Source: Candidatus Kerfeldbacteria bacterium
GTDB lineage: Bacteria; Patescibacteriota; Patescibacteriia; SBBC01
Assembly (NCBI GenBank): GCA_903854795.1
Contig: CAINXF010000202.1
Span: 1 to 7,865 of the forward strand
Length of the DNA: 7,865 bases
Direction of reading: 5' to 3'
The translations under genes and the position numbers were made by a program. Below, piece by piece: positions 1 through 5,705 of the stretch. How positions within the stretch are numbered: the first letter of the stretch is position 1; each line of letters opens with the position of its first letter. The notes under the pieces were generated by a model that did no database searches, was not told where the DNA came from, and worked only from the letters and a program-made list of their open reading frames with translations.

Positions 1-185
1 CGTACATGAAAGTGGCATCCGCGATCGTGACCGATCGGGGTGGCATGTTGTCGCACGCCGCCATCATCGCGCGTGAGCTGAAGAAGCCGTGCATCGTGGG
101 AACTCAACGTGCGACCGGTGTGTTTCACAACGGTGAAGCCGTGGAAGTAAACGCCGATAAAGGTATCGTAGAAATCGTGCTATGA
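1..185 (+). CDS. PEP-utilising enzyme, C-terminal phosphohistidine (mobile) domain, 5' truncated
   Basis: The last 60 residues of a gene that begins before the window; the first complete codon is at base 3 and the stop is TGA at 183-185. The peptide contains TDRGGMLSHAAIIAREL followed by KKPCIVGT and ends in EVNADKGIVEIVL. This is the signature of the swivelling phosphohistidine domain of PEP synthase, pyruvate phosphate dikinase and rifampin phosphotransferase; the His encoded at 54-56 would carry the phosphoryl group. The protein stops straight after this domain. In E. coli PpsA a PEP-binding TIM barrel follows the domain, so this protein has either the rifampin-phosphotransferase order (His domain last) or the short PEP-synthase-like order. 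The substrate cannot be told from this fragment. Its stop overlaps the next gene's start (ATGA), which suggests translational coupling. Confidence 0.85.
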   Translation, partial: YMKVASAIVTDRGGMLSHAAIIARELKKPCIVGTQRATGVFHNGEAVEVNADKGIVEIVL

Positions 186-1138
186 GTAATCGGATAAGAT
201 TATTTTTAATCGGCAGTATCGTCATTGTTCTTGCGGTTGCGAGCGCATGGGCGTGGCGTCAGTACCATGTGCGGCCCGTGAGCGTTGGTGGTATGGTCCA
301 GGTTAACGCGGTCAACGTGGCGAACGTTAACGCCGCGCCCTCGAACGACCCGGTCGTGCTCGCTGCGGGTGACATCGCGACCTGCGGGATCAAGGGGAGT
401 GCGGCGACTGCCGCGATCTTGGGGCGGACCGAGGGTACGGTCCTCGCGTTAGGTGATGAGGCATATCCGATAGGAAGTGCTGCAAATTTCAAGGATTGCT
501 ACGGTCCGACGTGGGGACAATATCGCGATCGTACGAGGCCGGTCCCGGGGAACCATGAATCTCTTACAAAGAATGCAAGCGCGTATTTCAGTTATTTTGG
601 CGAAGCCGCGGGCGACCCATCGAAAGGATATTATAGCTACGAACTTGGCACGTGGCATGTGGTTGCGCTCAACAGCAATTGTTCGGATATCGGCGGTTGC
701 GGCGCGGACTCTCCTGAGGTGAAGTGGCTACAGACCGATCTCGCCGCGCATCCCACATCCTGCACGCTTGCATACTGGCACGTCCCGCGGTTCAGTTCTG
801 GTCTGCATGGGAGCAACGAATCGATGCAAACCATGTGGCAGACCGCAATTAATGGCGGTGTCGACGTGGTGCTGAACGGTCACGACCATTTGTACGAGCG
901 GTTCGCGCCAATGGATGAGAACGGTAACGCGTCGTCCGTCGGCACGCGCGAGTTCGTCGTCGGGACGGGTGGGACGAACCATTATAACTTCATCCACGTA
1001 CTATCGACGAGTCAGGCGCGCGATAACACCTCGTTCGGCGTCCTGAAACTCGCATTGCATCCAGCAGGGTACGATTGGCAATTCCTACCAATCGACGGTG
1101 CATCGTTCCAAGATTCCGGTTCAGGCGCGTGTCACTAA
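182..1138 (+). CDS. Membrane-anchored or secreted metallophosphoesterase (purple acid phosphatase-like)
   Basis: A 318-residue calcineurin-like phosphoesterase, expected to hydrolyse phosphate esters outside the cytoplasmic membrane with a two-metal centre. Residues 6-25 form one hydrophobic segment after a short basic start (MSNRIR), so it is an uncleaved anchor or a signal peptide; a low-complexity Val/Asn/Ala linker follows. All metal-binding blocks are present: GDIA (D64), GDEAY (D92, Y95), GNHE (N124, H125), WHVPRFSSG (H200) and NGHDHLYER (H234, H236). The C-terminus ends DSGSGACH, and several further cysteines (CGI, KDCYG, NCSDIGGC, TSC) could form disulfides outside the cell. The start ATG overlaps the upstream stop by four bases, so no separate ribosome binding site is needed. 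The fold and exported location are well supported; the natural substrate is unknown. Confidence 0.9.
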   Translation: MSNRIRLFLIGSIVIVLAVASAWAWRQYHVRPVSVGGMVQVNAVNVANVNAAPSNDPVVLAAGDIATCGIKGSAATAAILGRTEGTVLALGDEAYPIGSAANFKDCYGPTWGQYRDRTRPVPGNHESLTKNASAYFSYFGEAAGDPSKGYYSYELGTWHVVALNSNCSDIGGCGADSPEVKWLQTDLAAHPTSCTLAYWHVPRFSSGLHGSNESMQTMWQTAINGGVDVVLNGHDHLYERFAPMDENGNASSVGTREFVVGTGGTNHYNFIHVLSTSQARDNTSFGVLKLALHPAGYDWQFLPIDGASFQDSGSGACH

Positions 1139-1143
1139 GTGGC

Positions 1144-1803
1144 ATGGCGAACCTCCATCGGCACATCGGCATCATCCTGAATCGTCGCAACGTCGGCACG
1201 AACGACCGACGCATCACGCTGTTCTGCGCCGACGGGAAGCACGAGTTCCGCGCGCGTGGGACCCAGAAGTTCGAGAGCAAGCTCGCGGGCTCGCTCGAAC
1301 CGCTGACGTTCGTCGAGGTCACGACCGTCCGCGGACGGAACGGTGAGCAGGTCACCGGTAGTGCCATCCGCGATCCGTACACCGCGCTGCACGCATCGCT
1401 TCCCCACCTCGCGGCAGCGGGTTTTATCGCGGCGTCGCTCGATGCCGTGATCCACGGGTGGCATGATGAGACGTTATTGCTGAAAAGGGTGCGTGAAGCG
1501 TTCGCACTGGTCGCGCGAAGCCGGACGAACCGACAGTTGTTCCTCGCGGTCGGATACGGCCTGTGGAACCTCATCGCAATCGCGGGCTACGCGCCGTCGT
1601 CCCACCATGGCAAGATCACACCTGCCAGCCGATTGATCGAGGTGCTACTTACGGGCGACGTGAGGTTGGTCAAGCGGATCCGTTGCACAGTACGGACGTC
1701 GCGCGAATGCGTCGATCTCGCCCTGAAGCAGCTCCGCTTCATCGCCGACAGCGACATACCAGCCGCGAAGTTTTTCTCGTACGCGACACGCGCTGTCCGA
1801 TAG
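1144..1803 (+). CDS. recO: DNA repair protein RecO (short, divergent)
   Basis: A 219-residue protein resembling RecO, which loads RecA onto SSB-coated single-stranded DNA with RecR and anneals DNA in RecF-pathway repair. The N-terminal 78 residues fit the RecO OB fold: GIILNRRNVGTNDRRITLF, then ARGTQKFESKLAGSLEPLTFVEV and VTGSAIRDPY, matching the family pattern of ARG, S-K/R-LAG-LEPF and the V-x-G-A strand. A helical C-terminal domain follows (LAAAGFIAASLDAV, LWNLIAIAGYAP). Most RecO proteins are about 230-250 residues and many carry a four-cysteine zinc site after the GYAP-like segment; here that segment has no Cys pair. I chose ATG 1144, five bases after the phosphatase stop, because the OB fold begins at once. 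GTG 1129 in the same frame is an alternative. There is no clear ribosome binding site, so coupling to the upstream gene is likely. Confidence 0.8.
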   Translation: MANLHRHIGIILNRRNVGTNDRRITLFCADGKHEFRARGTQKFESKLAGSLEPLTFVEVTTVRGRNGEQVTGSAIRDPYTALHASLPHLAAAGFIAASLDAVIHGWHDETLLLKRVREAFALVARSRTNRQLFLAVGYGLWNLIAIAGYAPSSHHGKITPASRLIEVLLTGDVRLVKRIRCTVRTSRECVDLALKQLRFIADSDIPAAKFFSYATRAVR

Positions 1804-1812
1804 CGTGTTTTC

Positions 1813-1821
1813 TGCTATACT
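1813..1821 (+). promoter_or_regulatory. Extended -10 promoter for the surface-protein gene
   Basis: TGCTATACT matches the extended -10 form TGnTATAAT with one mismatch in the hexamer (TATACT at 1816-1821). No good -35 hexamer is seen 16-18 bases upstream, which extended -10 promoters can tolerate. Transcription would begin near 1828, only a few bases before ATG 1832. Confidence 0.45.
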
Positions 1822-1831
1822 CATGAGAGCT

Positions 1832-3727
1832 ATGGCACGATCAAATGGCAGCCCACGTTCGGCGCGCGCGCGTCAAAAGAAAGACGAGGCCGAGGCATCG
1901 AACGCCATCATCGACGAGATCTATCGGAACGACGGCGATCAGGAGGATGAACCGCCATTGAAGACGTTCGAGCGCTCGAAGGAACGGAAATTGCCGAAAC
2001 GTCTTCTCATCACCCTTGGAATACTCCTCGTGCTCGTCGCATCGACGCTCGCCGGTTTTTACACGTTCAATAAGAGCAGCCATTTCAACGAGCAGAGCGT
2101 GAACCTCGGCATCACGGCGCCGAGCTCGGTGACGTCCGCCGCACCCGCGACGTACCTCTTCACGATCACGAACGACGAGACGGTGGGTATTCGTAACGTC
2201 GAGCTGTCGGTGTCGGCGCCGGACGGGTGGTCGTACACGAAGAGCGATCCCGCGGCATCTGATGCGAACAACACGCTGTGGGAAATCGGTGATATCCCCG
2301 CGCATGGGAAGAAGGTCGTGTCGGTTACTGGCGCCATCACCGGTGAGGTCGGTAGCGTCGTGACGTTCAACGCGTCTGTCACGTACCGGCCGGCCAATTT
2401 CAACTATGATTTCGCGGCCAAGGCGAGCGGCTCGGCGACGATCGCGTCATCGACCGTCACGCTCGACCTCAAAGGCCCCTCGCAGGCAAGTCCGGGATCG
2501 ACCGTGCAGTACATGCTGACCTACACGAACACGTCGTCGAATACGCTAAATGATCTTCGTCTCGTAGCGACGCTCCCCGATGGCTTTACCGTGAAATCGA
2601 GCGATCCGAAGCCGCGTGATGGGAATAATGTGTGGGCAGTCGATGCGTTGAAGAGCGGCGCAAAGGGAACCATCACCATCAACGGGTCGTTCAACGGAAG
2701 TGTCGGCGATGCGCAGCAGTTGACGTTCGATGCTGAACTCAAACAGGGGACAGCGTTCGAGCGACAGGTCGAAACGACCACAGTGGTCCAACTAATAGAT
2801 TCAACGCTCAACCTTCAGGTTACCGTCAACAAGGACAAAGGCCCGGTAGTCGCTGCAAATCCCGGCGATCAGCTCGCAATCGAGGTTGGCTATACCAATG
2901 CGAGCGACCTCGAGATCACTAATGCCACGGTGAGCGTAACATTGAGTGGTAGTGCGTTCGATGCGGCGACGTTCGTCGATGATTATGGCGCCGTCATAAA
3001 GGACGGCAAAGTCTCATGGGACGTCAAGAAAGTCCCGACCCTCGCCTCGATCGACCCAGGTACCACCGGTACGGTTCGATTTACTTTGAAGGTGCCTGCG
3101 TCGCCGACGGCCGCTAAGAACGAGACAGGGCCACAGCTCAACGTGCAGGCATCGATCGCTGCCAGTAGCGGCGCCAGTGCAGACTCGTCAATCAAGGCGA
3201 TGTCCGATGCGATGACGGTCAAGATCAATTCGAACCCAACGCTCGCGGTGGTGGCGCGTTACTATGACGCGCAGGGTGCAACGCTTGGCGCCGGTCCGCT
3301 GCCCCCGACCGTGGGTAAGACGACGACCTACCGCGTCGTCTGGTCGGCTACCAATTCGACAAACGACCTGAGCACGATGACTGTGACGGCGTCGGTGCCC
3401 TCGACGGTGTTCTGGACGGGCAAGAACGTAGCGGCAAGCGCGGGGAGCGTGTCGTTCGACACGACACAGCGCCAGATCACCTGGACGCTCAATCGTCTCC
3501 CTGCCGGTGTGGGGCAAGGTAGTGCGGCGGTGACCGTATCGTTCGAGCTGTCGGTGACGCCTGGCTTGAGCGACGTCGGCACGGCAGTGCAATTGCTCGG
3601 GGCCACCACGTTCTCGGCGACCGATGGGTTTACCGGCGCGACCGTGAAGGCGACGCACGATCCGGTGACGACCGACCTCACCGATGATCCCACAGCCACA
3701 AGCAAAGGGATCGTAGTTGGTCAGTAA
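1832..3727 (+). CDS. N-terminally anchored surface protein with about four DUF11/Ig-like domains
   Basis: A 631-residue protein with three parts. Residues 1-57 are a charged cytoplasmic tail (SARARQKKDEAEA, a DGDQEDE acidic patch, KERKLPKR). Residues 58-79 are one membrane helix (LLITLGILLVLVASTLAGFYTF). The rest is an extracellular, Thr/Ser/Val-rich, beta-type region with hardly any Cys. About four repeat units can be placed at 89-205, 208-320, 324-462 and 467-608. Each has a late Trp in a W-x-[ILV] context before a Gly turn: LWEIGDIPAHGKK, VWAVDALKSGAKG, VSWDVKKVP, ITWTLNRLPAGVG. This resembles DUF11-type beta-sandwich repeats. A structural or adhesive cell-surface role is inferred; no enzymatic motif is visible. 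ATG 1832 is preferred over GTG 1805 and ATG 1823 because the likely promoter at 1813-1821 would start RNA near 1828. The gene follows recO by 28 bases with no terminator between them. Confidence 0.75.
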   Translation: MARSNGSPRSARARQKKDEAEASNAIIDEIYRNDGDQEDEPPLKTFERSKERKLPKRLLITLGILLVLVASTLAGFYTFNKSSHFNEQSVNLGITAPSSVTSAAPATYLFTITNDETVGIRNVELSVSAPDGWSYTKSDPAASDANNTLWEIGDIPAHGKKVVSVTGAITGEVGSVVTFNASVTYRPANFNYDFAAKASGSATIASSTVTLDLKGPSQASPGSTVQYMLTYTNTSSNTLNDLRLVATLPDGFTVKSSDPKPRDGNNVWAVDALKSGAKGTITINGSFNGSVGDAQQLTFDAELKQGTAFERQVETTTVVQLIDSTLNLQVTVNKDKGPVVAANPGDQLAIEVGYTNASDLEITNATVSVTLSGSAFDAATFVDDYGAVIKDGKVSWDVKKVPTLASIDPGTTGTVRFTLKVPASPTAAKNETGPQLNVQASIAASSGASADSSIKAMSDAMTVKINSNPTLAVVARYYDAQGATLGAGPLPPTVGKTTTYRVVWSATNSTNDLSTMTVTASVPSTVFWTGKNVAASAGSVSFDTTQRQITWTLNRLPAGVGQGSAAVTVSFELSVTPGLSDVGTAVQLLGATTFSATDGFTGATVKATHDPVTTDLTDDPTATSKGIVVGQ

Positions 3728-3804
3728 TAGTATTTCGAAGGGACATTAATTTTTTGATGGGGCGCGGCTGCTGATGCAGCATCGCAGCGCCCGTCTCGCG
3801 GTTC

Positions 3805-3826
3805 GCACATGAAGTAGTTCATGTGC
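3805..3826. repeat. Perfect hairpin, 9-bp stem with 4-base loop
   Basis: GCACATGAA pairs without mismatch with TTCATGTGC around the loop GTAG. On the plus strand it is followed by only three T, so it may be a weak first terminator or an RNA 3'-end stabiliser for the surface-protein transcript, which ends about 80 bases upstream. Confidence 0.6.
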
Positions 3827-3860
3827 TTTCCACCGCTCGACGCCTTCGACGCATCGCGCC

Positions 3861-3896
3861 GTCGCCAAAGCGGCTAAGGCGCGCCGGCGACTTTTT
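3861..3896 (+). terminator. Rho-independent terminator candidate for the surface-protein gene
   Basis: GTCGCC (3861-3866) pairs with GGCGAC (3886-3891) and is followed directly by five T (3892-3896). The 19-base loop is long but GC-rich and can fold further. It lies 134 bases after the stop of the plus-strand gene. Confidence 0.5.
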
Positions 3897-3908
3897 CCCT
3901 TGCAAGGT

Positions 3909-3982
3909 GTCACAACTACTCGCTTCGCTAGGGTCCCGCCGAGCAAAGCTCGGCACCCTGATCGTCGCTTGCACGTTGTGAC
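3909..3982. repeat. Long inverted repeat with an inner bulged hairpin
   Basis: GTCACAAC (3909-3916) is the exact reverse complement of GTTGTGAC (3975-3982). Inside, AGGGT (3930-3934) pairs with ACCCT (3955-3959) and GCCGAGC (3938-3944) pairs with GCTCGGC (3948-3954) around the loop AAA, with CCC bulged. The set folds into a closed, branched structure. It could be a REP-like or MITE-like element or a small structured RNA; no terminal duplication or transposase supports a mobile origin. Confidence 0.55.
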
Positions 3983-3997
3983 GATTTTATGATTATC

Positions 3998-4029
3998 AAA
4001 AAGCGCCGAGATCCTCCTTACTCGGCGCT
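3998..4029 (-). terminator. Rho-independent terminator of the CDP-alcohol phosphatidyltransferase gene, possibly bidirectional
   Basis: On the minus strand a perfect 9-bp stem AGCGCCGAG/CTCGGCGCT (4029-4021 and 4010-4002) is followed by a run of T ending at 3998. The stop codon TAA (4020-4018) lies in the 10-base loop, so the 5' arm is coding sequence. On the plus strand the same stem is followed by CTTATTTCG, which could give weaker termination of the convergent transcript. Confidence 0.75.
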
Positions 4030-4755
4030 CTTATTTCGTTTCCACGCACGATAGGCGCACCAGTGCATGAGAAGCGAGTACGCAGACAGGACGATACCCG
4101 TCATCATGCACGCGTAGCAGGCGAGCAGGATCGGGGTGGCGAGGGTCGCCGGGACCGATGGGATGTCGGTGACGAGATCATGGATGAATCGGAAGCCGAT
4201 GCCGCCGATGATGAACGGCATCTTCCATCTTCCGGACTTGTTGGGGTCGGGGTTGTAGCCTGCTCGACGCAGATGCGTGCCACCGGTCGCACGTACGATC
4301 TCGAGCGCGCCGGCCACGACCATGGACGATCGCATGTCGGGATACCGGACGAAGACGCCGATGAAAGTGAGTAACAGGTACACCCAATCGACCCGCGTTT
4401 CGAACCACTTGCCCCATTCGGTGACCTGGTACTTGTCGCGGGCGAACCAGCCGTCGAACAGGTCGGTGAGTCCGATGAGCACGAAGCTCACGCACGCGGC
4501 TAGGATCCGGTCCATGATGATGAGCGTCATCGGGATCGGGCTGCAGAACAGTCGCAACCACGTCCAGGCGTTGGCCGACATGAGCCGGTATACGAGACGC
4601 CCGGGCGGATTGCCTCGGAATATCCAGGTGAGTACGCGGTCCTTTCGCCGCATGTGGACGTCGCCGAGCTCGCTGCTCGGCCGTTCGATGTGCGCGGTCC
4701 ACCAATTTCTGAACCGCGCTCTCAGCCCTTCCGTGGCTCTGATGAAGCGGCTCAT
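4018..4755 (-). CDS. CDP-alcohol phosphatidyltransferase family membrane protein
   Basis: A 245-residue enzyme of the family that swaps CMP of a CDP-linked lipid or alcohol for another alcohol, making a phospholipid such as phosphatidylglycerol phosphate or phosphatidylinositol phosphate at the inner membrane. The signature is clear: D98-x2-D101-G102-x2-A105-R106-x8-G115-x3-E119-x3-D123. The third acidic position, normally Asp, is Glu. Hydrophobic segments lie near 72-98, 123-136, 144-153, 180-192 and 209-232, about right for the six-helix fold. A basic, amphipathic N-terminal stretch of about 60 residues precedes the core. I chose ATG 4755 because GAGGAGG lies four bases upstream; the longer frame to 4788 would need a TTG start and no such site. 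PgsA-like activity is likely, but the acceptor alcohol cannot be read from sequence. The gene stands alone, convergent to the surface-protein gene. Confidence 0.85.
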   Translation of the reverse strand: MSRFIRATEGLRARFRNWWTAHIERPSSELGDVHMRRKDRVLTWIFRGNPPGRLVYRLMSANAWTWLRLFCSPIPMTLIIMDRILAACVSFVLIGLTDLFDGWFARDKYQVTEWGKWFETRVDWVYLLLTFIGVFVRYPDMRSSMVVAGALEIVRATGGTHLRRAGYNPDPNKSGRWKMPFIIGGIGFRFIHDLVTDIPSVPATLATPILLACYACMMTGIVLSAYSLLMHWCAYRAWKRNKSAE

Positions 4756-4774
4756 GGTGCCTCCTCGCGGTTTT

Positions 4775-4788
4775 TTGACGAACGTCAA
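4775..4788. promoter_or_regulatory. 14-bp palindrome upstream of the phosphatidyltransferase gene
   Basis: TTGACGAACGTCAA has perfect 6-bp arms and a 2-base centre. It ends 19 bases before the ribosome binding site and start region of the minus-strand gene, inside its predicted 5' untranslated region. It could be a repressor operator or an RNA hairpin affecting translation. No known regulator is assigned. Confidence 0.35.
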
Positions 4789-4837
4789 CGGTGTCCGAAA
4801 GTACCAGCGAGCTTACTCGTTTCGTCTTATTCCGTCA

Positions 4838-4843
4838 ATTATA
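4838..4843 (-). promoter_or_regulatory. -10 box for the minus-strand phosphatidyltransferase gene
   Basis: The minus strand reads TATAAT exactly, in the context TTGAATATAATTGA. No good -35 hexamer sits 16-18 bases upstream. Transcription would begin near 4831 and give a leader of about 75 bases that contains the palindrome at 4775-4788. Confidence 0.4.
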
Positions 4844-4867
4844 TTCAATGTTCGGTGAATGATGGGC

Positions 4868-4896
4868 TTGCCAACCGGTGTAGTACGTAGTAGTAC
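4868..4896 (+). promoter_or_regulatory. Weak promoter candidate and 10-bp-spaced direct repeat
   Basis: TTGCCA (4868-4873, five of six matches to the -35 consensus) is 17 bases from TAGTAC (4891-4896, a poor -10). The sequence GTAGTAC occurs at 4880-4886 and again at 4890-4896, one helical turn apart on the same DNA face. This could be a tandem regulator site overlapping the promoter of the small gene at 4952. Confidence 0.3.
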
Positions 4897-4951
4897 GGAA
4901 TCAGAGGTCGTTCGTTCAGAAGTCCGGCGTCGTCATAAGGGGGTGATTGCC

Positions 4952-5218
4952 ATGCCGAAAACGCCTCGGCACATACCGGTGGGGCACTTGTTCGAGTTCC
5001 CCGATGCCGTGAGGGCCTGGATGCTTAGTGAGGTACATGGCCACATGGCGTTCAGCGAGAACAACCATTGCACCGTCTACTGTGGGTGTTCGCGGGGTTC
5101 CTTCCGTATCGATCGGCTCAAACCTAACCAGCGGTGCAGGTTCTGCCACGAGGTCATCCAGGAAGGTTCGCATGAAGACAGGCAAGGAGGGTTCATCCTG
5201 TGGCACCACGCGCGGTAG
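4952..5218 (+). CDS. Small hypothetical protein with a possible zinc ribbon
   Basis: An 88-residue protein I do not recognise. The start ATG is preceded by AAGGGGGTGAT with a five-base gap, a strong ribosome binding site, so this start is better than the upstream in-frame ATGs at 4859 and 4862. Five cysteines fall in two clusters: C40-x3-C44-x-C46 and C62-x2-C65, the second inside QRCRFCHEVI. With the nearby histidines (H39, H66) this spacing suits a small zinc-binding fold. The middle (GSFRIDRLKPNQRCRFC) is basic. There is no membrane segment or signal peptide. The gene is flanked by a possible promoter upstream and a terminator downstream, so it seems to be its own transcription unit. A nucleic-acid or protein-binding role is possible but unproven. 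Confidence 0.6.
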   Translation: MPKTPRHIPVGHLFEFPDAVRAWMLSEVHGHMAFSENNHCTVYCGCSRGSFRIDRLKPNQRCRFCHEVIQEGSHEDRQGGFILWHHAR

Positions 5219-5231
5219 CGAGCAGCTCATG

Positions 5232-5265
5232 AGGGACCAGCAGCATGCAGTACGCTGGTCCCTTT
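5232..5265 (+). terminator. Rho-independent terminator after the small zinc-ribbon gene
   Basis: AGGGACCAGC (5232-5241) pairs perfectly with GCTGGTCCCT (5254-5263) around a 12-base loop and runs into TTT. It begins 13 bases after the stop at 5218 and ends just before the next promoter, as expected for a boundary between two transcription units. Confidence 0.65.
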
Positions 5266-5281
5266 CGCAATGCGGCACTTG

Positions 5282-5310
5282 TTGAAAACCCGTTTCATTT
5301 GTGGTATGGT
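5282..5310 (+). promoter_or_regulatory. Promoter of the membrane protein-Clp operon
   Basis: TTGAAA (5282-5287) and TATGGT (5305-5310) are 17 bases apart, and TG at 5302-5303 supplies an extended -10. Transcription would start near 5317, at or one base from ATG 5318, so the message may be leaderless. Confidence 0.6.
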
Positions 5311-5317
5311 ATGGGCG

Positions 5318-5701
5318 ATGGAAAGAACAAAAATGCCCGAAAGTGCGGTGGTGAAAGCAACACGGTTCGTCCTCGGCGACGTGCTGTTTGATGTGTTCAG
5401 ATTCCCGGTGTGGTGGTATACGACCGGCACGAAGAATGCGGCGCAGTTCACGTGGCAGGAATTCCTATCGATCCTCAACCGTCTCTCGATCCCGATCCTC
5501 GTCAGGAACCTCGGAAAGCCGATGTACGGCGATTACTCGAAGAGCGGCAGGATCATCAGTTTTTTCGTTCGAATCATCGTGTTCGTCTTCCGGTTTTTCG
5601 GCATGCTCATTTGGTCGGTTGTGTTGCTCGCGGGATTTATCGCGTGGCTCGCATTGATGCCGGCGATCGTGTACCAGATCGTCCGTCAATTCATTGGTTG
5701 A
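5318..5701 (+). CDS. Small membrane protein encoded with the Clp ATPase
   Basis: A 127-residue protein with no recognised enzymatic domain. It has an aromatic N-terminal patch (LFDVFRFPVWWYTTG), a middle region (FLSILNRLSIPILVRNLGKPMYGDYSKSG) and a strongly hydrophobic C-terminal half from about residue 78 (RIISFFVRIIVFVFRFFGMLIWSVVLLAGFIAWLALMPAIVYQIV is split here only by a few basic residues), probably two membrane helices. From memory, proteins with a PVWWYT motif and a GRIISFF motif sit next to zinc-ribbon Clp genes in other Patescibacteria; that needs a search. The stop lies four bases before the Clp start, so the two are probably translationally coupled. A role as anchor or partner of the Clp complex is inferred. 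ATG 5318 fits the promoter; ATG 5333, seven bases after GGAAAG, is a good alternative start. Confidence 0.7.
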   Translation: MERTKMPESAVVKATRFVLGDVLFDVFRFPVWWYTTGTKNAAQFTWQEFLSILNRLSIPILVRNLGKPMYGDYSKSGRIISFFVRIIVFVFRFFGMLIWSVVLLAGFIAWLALMPAIVYQIVRQFIG

Positions 5702-5705
5702 CGCT

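Larger units (their letters stand above)
3728..4017. other. Structured non-coding region between convergent genes
   Basis: About 290 bases without a credible gene, dense in inverted repeats. From left to right: GGGCGC/GCGCCC (3760-3765, 3787-3792) enclosing GCTGC-TGAT-GCAGC (3767-3780); a perfect 9-bp stem GCACATGAA-GTAG-TTCATGTGC (3805-3826); the GTCGCC/GGCGAC hairpin with a T run (3861-3896); the palindrome CCTTGCAAGG (3898-3907); and a long inverted repeat with an inner hairpin (3909-3982). Two of these look like terminators. The rest is more than two convergent genes need, so a dispersed repeat element or a structured RNA is possible. Confidence 0.6.

Noticed and set aside
1075..1143. Longer N-terminus for RecO from ATG 1075
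   Set aside because: It would overlap the phosphatase by 64 bases and add Arg-rich residues ahead of the OB fold, which normally begins near the first Met.
990..1574. 194-residue minus-strand open frame
   Set aside because: It spans the end of the metallophosphoesterase and most of recO, both of which have recognisable family motifs on the plus strand.
3188..3658. 156-residue Arg/His-rich minus-strand open frame
   Set aside because: Antisense to the fourth repeat domain of the surface protein; no domain pattern and no ribosome binding site.
3746..3946. 66-residue minus-strand frame in the intergenic region
   Set aside because: It reads through several perfect hairpins and a terminator candidate, and its peptide shows no recognisable pattern. 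RNA structure explains the sequence better.
4859..4951. Longer N-terminus for the 88-residue protein from ATG 4859
   Set aside because: The strong ribosome binding site sits directly before ATG 4952, and the promoter candidate and direct repeat lie inside the extra stretch.
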